The notes below the pieces were generated by a model, which was not told the origin of the DNA, searched no databases, and worked only from the letters and a program-made list of their open reading frames with translations. Positions 22,246 through 31,900 of a DNA stretch of 64,000 nt are shown here, in pieces (the stretch's first letter is position 1; every line of letters starts with the position of its first letter). The DNA comes from Ceratobasidium sp. AG-K (lineage: Eukaryota > Basidiomycota > Agaricomycetes > Cantharellales > Ceratobasidiaceae). Location of the stretch: NCBI GenBank assembly GCA_037039685.1, contig JAWNGF010000009.1, positions 2,046,001-2,110,000 on the forward strand, in the 5' to 3' direction. The translations under genes and the position numbers were made by a program.

Positions 22246-22879
22246 CTCAGTTGTGTGAGGTCAAACAGCTCAAAAGTAGCTCACATGATGGCGGGACAGT
22301 GCGGGGTTGCCTTGACCACGAAATCTTTTCATGTCGCTCATAAAGCTCTCGCCAGAGACTGTTGCGTGAATCCTCGCCCTTACCGACGCACCGCAGATTA
22401 GAAGGTGTCAACAAGTAGGCTAAGTAGTGCGTAGTATGGTGTCCGTGGGACTGACACGCGTTGCACGCGTCATAGGTTTGTCGCTTGTTACGCGATGTAG
22501 TGGAGAAAAACGCTCTTCTTCAGCATCTCCTCGAGCTGGATATATCTGGACACTCCCTTCCTCCCGTTCAACGACAAGACATAAGCTATGAAGAGAAGGT
22601 AGAGTTTCTACGGACGCGCAGGAATACCTGGAAATACACTAAGCTCTCACAGCCATTTTTCACCCCCTTTCAAATCAACATGGATCCATTCGACGTGCTT
22701 TATTGATGGAATACTTGCTTGCGGTTACAAGCCCAACGAAAGGTCTCAGGTCACGGACAACGATAATGACGAAGCTGTTGGTTTTTCAGTCTCACCGTAG
22801 TATAGCATATAGTGATGTGACCGGGATATGTCCGCGTCGACAGTTTGTTATAGACTCGTGTCGTGTCTTGTCAAACCTC

Positions 22880-22913
22880 AGTTCTCTACTTCCACGTAGC
22901 ACGAGCTGAGGTA
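22880..22913 (+). repeat. 34-bp direct repeat, first unit
   Basis: The 34 bp beginning AGTTCTCTACTTCCAC recur at 22987-23020 with two differences (G/A). Both are inside the DNA that splits F-box pseudogene copy 2. Confidence 0.8.
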
Positions 22914-22986
22914 TGGTTTATTTTTCCTCTCGTATTCATGTTGCTCATCATATACCTGTAGATACACTCTCTTAAGGTATATACAT

Positions 22987-23020
22987 AGTTCTCTACTTCC
23001 ACATAGCACGAGCTGAGATA
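22987..23020 (+). repeat. 34-bp direct repeat, second unit
   Basis: Second copy of the unit at 22880-22913. A related CTCTTAAG-containing tract follows each unit at different spacing, suggesting a small local duplication. Confidence 0.8.
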
Positions 23021-23190
23021 CACCCTCTTAAGCTCGGCACGACGCGCTAATCACAACAGAAGCCTCTGAAGGGGATGATTCATCCCAGGATGAAGACTTA
23101 ATCAATACCTACGACAAATGTTACATTCGCGTTGTTCACTTTGATCAATTTCCGACTCGTAATAGAGGCTCTGGACTCGATGTTGTTTGA

Positions 23191-23504
23191 ATCTTATTCG
23201 GGCGGCTAACCACTTGGTTGTTTTGCGTCGCAGTTGAATTCGTTCAGGGAGCGAACAAAGTATGTGTGTTTCAACTGACCTAGGTCACGTAATTAAAAAA
23301 TCCTTAGGACCCCGATGAGGGCCCAAAACGGGGGCTTGAATTCTATGAAATATAGCACGAGGGTCTCCTAGTTCTTGACCGTTAGGAAATGTAGGCGCTT
23401 TGTAATGAACTCTCAGGAGCTTGGTTTTGGTCTCGCTATACGAAACCCAATGTTTACCACAACCATCATGTGTCAGTTATATAAATCGAATTTTTGTTCA
23501 AGTA
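23191..23504. other. Intergenic, no gene seen
   Basis: AT-rich stretch between the F-box remnants and the duplicated lactonase segment. Nothing recognisable. Confidence 0.4.
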
Positions 23505-25860
23505 CAATATTGGGAGAAGCTTTTTAATAATGCTTTCCTTTCGACGGCAAGAGCGCGCATACATGCGGTCCAAGCAGAACGCCAACTTGTACCTAGTACT
23601 GTAGGACCGATGCATACACACCAAAATAATAAAGCGACCCTAACTTCACGTGGCCTGCTTGAATGCATCGCTGGCACCCAGTAAAATGCTATGCGTAGTG
23701 AGACCAATGGATACACTCTGTGACTCTGGCTTGGAGCCGAGCTCGCTACCGGAATTGCCGGACATCTCGTTCAAAACTCGAGGAAAGTTTCTCCAACGTC
23801 TGCACCGGGCACTCTAACTCGACGGGTTCCCAGCGCGGCAACGTTACCGAGCGGACTTCACACCCCAAATCTGCACGATGAGCATGGTAGGCGCAGCTCC
23901 ACCCAGAAGACGTCCAGTGGGACACATGCCCGTACTTGCTATCGTGCGGATCGTGTTCCGTGACCAGCTCACCCTTCTGAGTCATGCCATATCAAAGAGG
24001 GCACGGGGGATGAGCGGATTCAAATGGCGCTCCATAGCTTCACGTACCATTCAGCTTGCCTAGTAGGCGACTCAGTGGGAGCACATAAGCGTTAGAATTT
24101 TACCCTTGGCACTTGCCGAAGATGCCACTCAATGAATTCACGAGCAAAACTAGTACAGTGTGATGATGCGAAGCACTACAACCAAAGGAAGCTTGTAGGT
24201 GTCGTCAGCCCCGAAGTCCTAGCGATCTCCTTCAAGCCTGCTCCTCCATTGATGCGCTCGTAGACTACCACCCCTCCATTGCCTTGCCCACCCACAATCA
24301 AGTATTTTCCGTCACCGGGGCTCAATGCGGCGCCACGAAGTTGAGTGAGGCCAGTGCGGACTTGGGAAACCACTTTCAGCGTATTCCCTGCAGTGCTAAC
24401 GATTGCGATAGCGTCGCTCGGGTCGCCTCGGTTGGTAGCGTACAAGTATTGCGTTGGGAAAGCACTCGAAACAGGCGAGATCAATAGCTCCGCCGCAAAC
24501 AGCGCGCTTGGGTTGGTTGAATCCGAAGGTACGATAGAAATGGAGGCTGTGACTGGCGCTTGTGTGGATGATCCGAGAGGAGGGATAGTCTGCTGGGTGA
24601 GGGTGTTGGAGAGTTCGTGGAGCGTATATAGGGTGTTGCCTTGCAATAATTCCATTGAGGGAGGTTATAAGGATGGGAATATGTGCATCCTTACCTTTCA
24701 CTACAATATGGCGAGGGCCACTTCCTGCTGGCTGCTGAATGTACCCACGATTTTGAAGTGCACCAGAACTTGACTTGGTTAACCGCCAGACCTTGTCGGC
24801 TCCCTATGGCGAAGATTCGATTATCAACTACTACTAATCTGCTGGGAATTTGACGAACCAGGTCGGGCACAAGGAACTCGTTGCCGTTTTCGACAACCTG
24901 GTGAGGGTGAGAGCCTGATCCGTTGAACGTAATTCCAGGATAGCCGGACCAAAATGCCCCTTGTCCGCCGTCAGAGGAATATTGACACCGTTTCCCCCGC
25001 CATACTGAAAGAGTTGGTTAATCCAAGTAGATATTGAGATATGCCATGGGGAACATACGTTCATGGCAATTACTTCATTGCCGTCTGAAGTGGCGACTAG
25101 GTGGGCTGGACCGCCGCCGCCAGTAGAAGCGGATGCAATCTTATGAATTTACAAGATTAGACAGTTTTATGTAACGTCATGCGTGGCTCGCCTTTGTGAG
25201 TTGGCCAGAAGATCCAACGCTAAACGACCAGACTTCGCCTGGACTGTTGAACTCTTGGCTAGCATAAATGACGCTCTTGTTTGTAGGGTGCGCAGCAATC
25301 CAGCTGGGAGCAAGACCGGCGGGAGAATTAGACAAGATTGACAGGGAGGAGCTTGCAGGATTAAAAGAGAGCGTCGTTATAACGGTGCCATATCCACCAG
25401 CCAGGATCTTGAAGATGTTGGTCATTGTGGGGAGTTAATCGGAGTGTGATTTCCAGCTGGCGGGTGAGATGACTTATAAAGTCGCTGACAGCCTCCAGAA
25501 GTGTGAATACCATGCGTTCAGCGTGGCAACCAGTTGCATGTCTCACCTCACGCCGGCCATCGTTTGTCTACACGTACATGCTTAGTGCTTCTATAATGGA
25601 AATTGATCTCATGAGATCATCATGCGTGCAAGGTTCATCCCAGTATTTAGTCCATTAAATATCGAAGTTTCGCAGACAAAAGACTTATCGTTTGGGTTAT
25701 ACCTCCTGCCTTGTTCACGTTGAATTAATGGAGATACGGATGGGGTTATAACTTGGGTCAAACGCAAAAGCTGCCGGAAATCGGGTTGGAACCGCGACCG
25801 GTATGCCCGACGATTGGACCGCGTATCTACAGAAGTCACCATACCGATATTCAATTAGAT
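23505..25860 (+). repeat. Segmental tandem duplication, left copy
   Basis: This segment is repeated at 25955-28700 in the same orientation. Landmarks in both: GAACGCCAACTT, TGCATACACACCAAAAT, GCGCGGCAACGTTAC, CAGCTCCACCCAGAAGACG, then the lactonase gene and the region upstream of it (TTGATCTCATGAGATCAT). The lactonase part is much more alike than the left part. Confidence 0.85.
24176..25425 (-). pseudogene. Lactonase-family (6-phosphogluconolactonase-like) gene, left copy, frameshifted
   Basis: Nearly the same as the intact copy at 26989-28258: start MTNIFKILAGGYGT at 25425, exon with ASASTGGGGPAHL, YGGGNGVNIPLTADKGHFGP, and the C-terminal NTLYTLHELSNTL to GGVVVYERINGGAGLKEIA. One C is missing at about 24943 relative to the right copy, shifting the frame in the HFGPA region to a stop. 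A 24-bp in-frame segment present in the right copy is also absent, and the first donor has changed from GCAAGT to GCGAGC. The protein would lose most of the beta-propeller. The last exon remains open, so decay is recent. Confidence 0.82.
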
Positions 25861-26243
25861 CGACGGCCAAGAGCTAATTTACCGAGCAATTTTATTGACC
25901 GAGATCATCCAAGCGGATTGACAGGCGGTCTCAAAACAGATACAATTCGTGCAAAACGTTGATTAGTTTTATTAGGAGATGCTTTTTGATAATACTTTAC
26001 TGTTGATGGAAACGAGCACGCATACATGCATTACAAGCAGAACGCCAACTTCTCTCTTGAATCACAGGATGAGTGCATACACACCAAAATGATAAAACTA
26101 CCCGTAATTCACATGGTATGCCTTAATGCGTCACTGGCACTCAGTCAAATGCTACGCGTAGTGATACCAATGTATGCGCACCTTGACTCCGACCCAGAGC
26201 TCGATTCACTATCGGAATAGCCAGACACTCAGCAAAAATCGAA
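25426..26243. other. Duplicated flank between the two lactonase copies
   Basis: Contains the promoter of the left lactonase copy (TTTATAA box near 25475, the same place as in the right copy) and, from about 25955, the start of the right duplicate. The small open frames here have no family resemblance. Confidence 0.5.
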
Positions 26244-26350
26244 AATGCTCCGGGGTGCTCCGGAGCCGAGGTCTGCTCCAGAGCCCTCTGTAGGCTCCTT
26301 GAGCGCTTCGGAGCGATGTGATCACGTGCTCCGAAGCGCCCCGCAGCATT
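26244..26350. mobile_element. 107-bp foldback element (MITE-like)
   Basis: The first 23 bases, AATGCTCCGGGG and onward, match the reverse complement of the last 23 at 19 positions, so the unit can fold on itself. An inner perfect arm GCGCTTCGGAGC pairs with GCTCCGAAGCGC around a short loop (about 26299-26338). It is GC-rich in AT-richer surroundings and is absent from the corresponding place in the left duplicate (near 23780). No clear target-site duplication was seen. Confidence 0.6.
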
Positions 26351-26988
26351 GTAGGTTTATGCTGAGCATCTCATTAAACCGCAAGGAAAGGTTTTTTAAC
26401 ACCTGGACCAGGCAATCCAACCTGACCTATTCCCGGCGCGGCAACGTTACTGAGTGGATTTCACCTCCCAAATCATCGCGACGGGTATGATAAGCACAGC
26501 TCCACCCAGAAGACGCCCGGCGGGACACTATTCAGTTGACGCTTTTAGATGTGGCATCACCAGCTCAAGCAGGCAATGAGTAACGCGCCGTTCGAGATCG
26601 CCTCGTAAAGGCAGTTCGGGTGCCTGAATTATAGATAGCACACCTCGAAATAGCCGCTTGGAGTCAGCAAAGCCCTAAGCGCTCAGTACGCCACACTCTA
26701 GAACTGTGCTGTGGGTATTCTATGGGTAACCCACTAGCTGAAGCCTTTTTACACCACACATATCGGTACCAGCTATCACCTAGATCATGTTCCGCGATCA
26801 ATTCACTCCACCGAGTCACACCATATCAGAGAAGGCGTGGAGGATGGGCGCCTTCACGTACCATTCAGCACGCCCAAGAGGCGACTCAACGAGAGCACAT
26901 AAGCGTTGGAACATACTTTAGACGCTTTATGAAGATGTCATTCTACGAGTTCACGAGCAAAACTAGTACAGTGTGATGATGCGAAGCA
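26351..26988. other. Flank downstream of right lactonase copy
   Basis: The 26410-26520 part matches 23815-23925 of the left duplicate and 26860-26988 matches 24020-24175; the middle has no counterpart there. No gene. Confidence 0.45.
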
Positions 26989-28258
26989 CTACAACCAAAG
27001 GAAGCTTGTAGGTGTCGTCAGTCCCCAGGTCCTAGCGATCTCCTTCAAACCTGATCCTCCATTGATGCGCTCGTAGACTACCACCCCTCCATTACCCTGC
27101 CCACCCACAATCAAGTATTTTCCGTCACCGGGGCTCAATGCGGCTCCGCGAAGTTGATTGAGGCTAGTGCGGACGTGGGCAACCACTTTCAGTGTATTCC
27201 CCTCAATGCTAACGATTGTGATAGCGTCGCTCGAGTCGCCTCGGTTGGTAGCGTACAAGTATTGCGTTGGGAAAGCACTCGAGACGGGAGAGATCAATAG
27301 CTCCGCCGCAGACAACGCGCTTGGGTTGGTTGAATCCGAAGGTACGATAGAAATGGAGGCTGTGACTGGCGCTTGTGTAGACGATCCGAGAGGAGGGATA
27401 GTCTGCTGGGTGAGGGTATTGGAGAGCTCGTGAAGCGCATATAGGGTGTTGCCTTTGGATAATCACATTAAGCAATGATAGGAGGATGATAATATATGTA
27501 TAAATACCTTTCACTACAATATGGCGAGGGCCACTTCCTGCCGGCTGTGTAATGTATCCACTGTTCTGAAGTGCACCAGAGCTCGATTTGGTCAACCGCC
27601 AGACTTTATCAGTTCCCTATGTCAAAGATTCAATAATCACATAAGACTCATGTATCAGGAAGTTAACAAACCAGGTCGGGCACAAGGAATTCGTTGCCAT
27701 TTTCGACAACCTGATGAGGGTGAGGGCCCTCTTGGCGGTTGGGATTTGGGCCTGATCCGGTGAATGTAATTCCAGGATAGGCCGGACCAAAATGCCCCTT
27801 GTCCGCCGTCAGAGGGATGTTGACACCACTCCCGCCGCCATACTAAAGGAGTAGGTCATCTTAAGTCAACGTGACTGAGAGGGGGGACATACGTTCATGG
27901 CAATAACCTCATTACCGTTGGAAGCGGCGATCAGATGAGCTGGACCACCCCCGCCAGTAGAGGCTGATGCAATCTTTGAATTTACACGATTAGATAGTTT
28001 TATGTAACACCATGCGCGACTTGCCTTTGTGAGTTGACCAGAAGATCCAACGCTAAACGACCAGACTTCGCCTGGACTGTTGAACTCTTGGCTAGCATAA
28101 ATGACGCTCTTGTTTGTAGGGTGCGCAGCAATCCAGCTGGGAGCAAGCCCGGCGGGAGAATTAGACAAGACCGATAGGGAGGAGCTTGCAGGATTAAAAG
28201 AGAGCGTTGCTATAAAAGTGCCATATCCACCAACCAGGATCTTGAAGACGTTGGTCAT
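26989..28258 (-). CDS. Lactonase, seven-bladed beta-propeller (6-phosphogluconolactonase-like)
   Basis: Exons 28258-28025, 27973-27893, 27842-27672, 27616-27508 and 27452-26989 give 352 residues, all in frame. The protein matches the lactonase beta-propeller family (bacterial Pgl and muconate-cycloisomerase-like proteins): LVGGYGTFIATLSFNPASSS near the start, SPAGLAPSWIAAHPTNKSVI for blade 1, GGGGPAHLIAA, GPHPHQVVENGNEFLVPDLG with the metal/active-site-like His pair, DKVWRL, GPRHIVV, FPTQYLYATNRGDSSDAI, LRGAALSPGDGKYLIVGGQG, and GGVVVYERI. No signal peptide is visible, so a cytosolic enzyme hydrolysing a sugar lactone is likely; the exact substrate is not determined. The first intron uses a GC donor (AAG|GCAAGT). 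This is the functional member of a tandem pair. Confidence 0.88.
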
Positions 28259-28995
28259 TGTGGGGAGTTAATCGGAGTGTGATTTCCAGCTGGCGGGCGA
28301 AATGACTTATAAAGTCGACTGACAGCCTCCAGAAGCATGTATATCAGGCGTTCAGCGTGGCAACCGGTTGCATGTCTTGCCTCGCGCCTGCCATCGTCTG
28401 TCTAGGCGTGCACTTTGAGTGGTTCTATATTGGAAATTGATCTCATGAGATCATCCTGCGCGCGGTTCTTCCCAGTATTTAGTCTACTAAACACCGAGGT
28501 TTCGCAGACAAAAGGCTTATCGCTGGCGCTATACTTACTAGCTTCGTCAAAACAATACCAGCGGAAATACGGATGGCGTCATAACTTGGGTCAGGCAAAA
28601 GCTGCCGGAAATCGGGTCAGAAGCGCGACCGGTAAGCCCAACGATTGGATCGTGTATCTACAGAAGGTGTCATACCGCGCTTCAATTAGATCGACGGCCA
28701 AGAGCTAATTTGCCGAAGAGATTTCTTGACCGAGATCATCCAAGTGAATCGCCAAGCGGTCTCAAAGCAGATACAATTCATGAAACAAGTTGACTGGTAC
28801 ATTTGACACCCACTAGGACAGTTGTTGAGATTCTGGTACAGCATATACAGGACACATGAGGAATAGAGCCGATGTAGGATGAAACAGTGCATATGCATAT
28901 CTACCCGAAGAAAGCATGGTAAATGAGGAGTAAACAAGATATAGATTTGCTAGATTTGCTCGTAAGATAATCGTTTACCAGAGAAATTGGAATAA
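28259..28995. other. Promoter of lactonase copy and 3' side of NADAR gene
   Basis: Duplicated sequence to about 28700, then unique AT-rich DNA. The 97-codon plus-strand frame at 28415-28708 lies in the duplicated noncoding flank and is not conserved in the other copy. Confidence 0.45.
28307..28313 (-). promoter_or_regulatory. TATA box of lactonase gene
   Basis: TTTATAA on the minus strand is 49 bp before the ATG at 28258 and is preserved in the left duplicate. Confidence 0.5.
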
Positions 28996-31900
28996 TCAGC
29001 GTCCATGGTATTGCATTAGGCGGTCGCGGCAGCGCATGATCGCCTTGCCAAGGTTATTGGGTCCTTTGAGGTCGGCTCCCGCACCCCAAGGTCCGTCCCA
29101 CATGTACAACAGCGTGGCAGGGTGAGTCGACATGAGCATTTTTCCGAGAGCTGTACAACATGAGCGTACATCCATCTTTAGGTAAAACCAGCTCACAAGG
29201 GTATTGAGTAAACTTGAGCGCCAACACTTCGTCCATCTTCTCCATCTGTACTTCTTCCCAGTCCGGTCTCTGGAGCGAGCGCATGATCGTTCCGTCTTTA
29301 CCGATGGCGCCGGCGTGAGCCCATTGGTCTGCGTGCAACTCGGGTTCGGCCGCTTGTCGGATACCCTCGGCAAGCTCGGGGTGCCAATCCTCCTCGACAT
29401 TTCGCCCGCGACCACGCCGAGCTGGGCGCTTGAGGAATCTGAGCGCGTGCCAGAGATGGATAGCAGAGGGGTAGAGCTTTCCTTCATACTCGAGTGCGTG
29501 AGGCGACGTCATGCTAAACGGGTGGTTCCGGTCGAATCGAATTGGCTGCACGGATACCGGATGGTGGTTACGGATGGCACCGGCCCAGGGGTTGTCGACG
29601 GGAGAAACCTCGCTGCGCGAATGGCCGTGTCCAGGCATCCCGGCATAGTCGCCATTTTGTTTCTGCGAGTTGGATCGCCCGGGCGCGTTGGCGCTGTTTT
29701 TGCGCTGAGTCGAAAATGTGCGTTTCAAGATGCCCTTGAGGATTCCGGGCTTTTTGGGCTTGCCCACGGATGGGACCGAGGGGTTTCGGAGCGGCATGGA
29801 GCCCATGCTCGAGCCTGGCGGATCAGATGTCTTTTTCTGCCGTATCCAGTCTGGCATCGGCGGTTCGGTCGTGGGGGGTGGGGGGAAGCCCATGTGGTTG
29901 CGCCCATAGGGATGGACAATGGCGGGGGGCAAATCGTCGGTACTACTCGACTCGTACGAATCCGAATCGTCTCCCCAAGGCTCGCCGGGCTGACTGCGAT
30001 GACCGATACTCGAGCCACCTCGGCGCACACTGCCATGTCCGACCGTACTCGCAGGGCGCGCGTGTGTAGGCGCCGGTGTGCGCATAAGCTCGTCGAGCGT
30101 CTGTTGCGCCGCCCGTTGGTCGGCCTCGGACACTTGAAATGCACCCTGTGCGGCCTGGGCGCGTCCACGAGCAATCGCCTCCATCGCTTCTTCGTGACGG
30201 AGCTTGTCTCTCTCCTCGGGTCTGAGCGCCTCGCGCGAGCGCTGGCCAGATGCTTTGCGGATAACCTTGTGCTGCTGCCTGGATTTGACAAACTGCTGCT
30301 CGAGCTGTTTTCGTCTTTCACGCGTAATGCCCTCGCGCCGATCCCGTTCGAGCCATTCCAAGTCCTTGCGCTTCTCGGCCCATTTGCTCGCCGTCGTATG
30401 CCACACGTCTCGCACATCCCTCCAATCGTCCACGCTCATCCCAGGGCGGTATCGCGGCAAGGGAGCCCGGCCCGCGGCCCGCCTCTCGTCGTTTTCGTGC
30501 TCGACCGTCCATTTCCAAGGCCCGTCCTTGATCCATCGCCAGTCGTGATGCCTATACCCGTCGTCCCACAGATACCCAAACGCAAACTCGCGCTTGGCGA
30601 GCGGGAGCTCTGAATTTTCGCGCTGGTATACCCGGGCGGCTTCGAGTGCCCTGCCCGCCGGTGTCTGCCTCTCGGCGCGAGTTGTTGTTGAATCGGCGCG
30701 CCGTGCTCGTGCATAAACTTGGACCACTCGGGATCCCAGAACCGATCGACCCACTTGTCCCGCGTCTCGTGCCATTCGTCGTAAATGTCTTGCAGTGCTT
30801 CGGGTTGCGTCGCGCTCGTCACACGGGGGAGAGGACCCATGTTGTGTTGTTTTCGTTCGGCGTTTTCGAGGCGCGTGAATAGGTCCCAGTTGACCCACGT
30901 CGGGAACCCATTAAAGATGTACGGCGCGCTATTGTCCCCGGCTGCGACCCGCTCCCTCGCATCCTGCTCAGCCCACTCAAACGCCTCCCGATGTTGGGCA
31001 GCCCTCGTTATGTCCGCCTCGGTCACGTCTGGCGAAGGGGTCGTCGTCGGCGAATCCGTCATGGCCGAATCCATCGTCCGCGGTCTGGGCAACGTCCGAG
31101 GAATAGTCGTCGCGATACTCGGCGCATGTGGTGATTTCGGGACCGTCGCATCGCGCAAGTACGGCGTTGCACCGGCAGCTTCGTACCGATGCGGTTGAAC
31201 TTGCGGCGTCGCGAGGATATCTTCCATCCGGCCGGGCGAACGGCCGGGGACACGGGGGGAAAGCATGTCGGGTGGTGGAGGTCGAGGCGAGAGCATGCTG
31301 TAAGCATGAGGAGATCGAGGATCTACGTTTCCGAGTGGAGGCATTCCTGGGGAGAGCATTCCGCCTAGAGGGGGAGGCATGTCGCCTGGTAGGGGTCCGA
31401 GTGTCGGAGGGGGTGGCATGCCTCCCATGGTAGGTGGCGGTGGCATACCCCCAAGGGGTGGGGGCATTCCTCCCAACGGCGGAGGTCCCATTCCCGCCAA
31501 CGGAGGTGGCATCCCAGTCGGGTGAGGCGAAGGCATCGTCATCGTCGGCAGATCAGTCGGGGTGTGTGGAGACACCAAATCCCGCCCGTCCCACGACGGC
31601 CTCTTCATCGGCGATCGCATCGACGCCAGAGGAGGCGGACCCATCCCAGGCGACTTGTGCGCATCGGGGTGAAGCCCAAACGGGTCCTTGTGGTATGCAT
31701 CTTTTGGCCCGTGGTCTTTACTCGAGTACCGGTCCTTGATCGACGAGTATGGATCCTTGCTCCCCGATGAGTACGGGTCCTTGCTTCCGCCCGCATGATG
31801 GTCCCTCCCGTAATCCCTTCCAAACTCTGGATGCCCATGCCCCGGCACGTTACTCCCAATCGTCCCAAATAACGGCGGTGGCGGGCCAGACGTATTCGAC

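Larger units (their letters stand above)
22476..23190 (+). pseudogene. Decayed F-box protein copy 2, interrupted
   Basis: It begins with LLRDVVEKNALLQHLLELDI, then SGHSLPPVQRQDISYEEKVE, closely like copy 1 and the F-box gene at 4448-6489. The coding text breaks near 22790 and resumes near 23055 with the acidic stretch and RVVHFDQFPTRNRGSGLD. Between them lie about 260 bp of unrelated DNA with a 34-bp direct repeat. Copies 1 and 2 are in direct orientation and share flanking sequence, so they arose by tandem duplication before decaying. Confidence 0.7.
25955..28700 (+). repeat. Segmental tandem duplication, right copy
   Basis: Direct repeat of 23505-25860, longer because it has gained DNA in its left part, including a 107-bp foldback element at 26244-26350 and further sequence near 26525-26860. 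Confidence 0.85.

Noticed and set aside
29204..30613. 469-codon plus-strand open frame
   Set aside because: It is antisense to the NADAR gene; high GC and biased codons leave the opposite strand open. Its text shows no family and the minus strand has domains and splice sites.
30436..30668. C-terminal text of the 32790-30436 frame (Arg/Gly-rich)
   Set aside because: Past 30718 the frame loses protein character and the other frame gains it; treated as read-through of an intron or frameshift.
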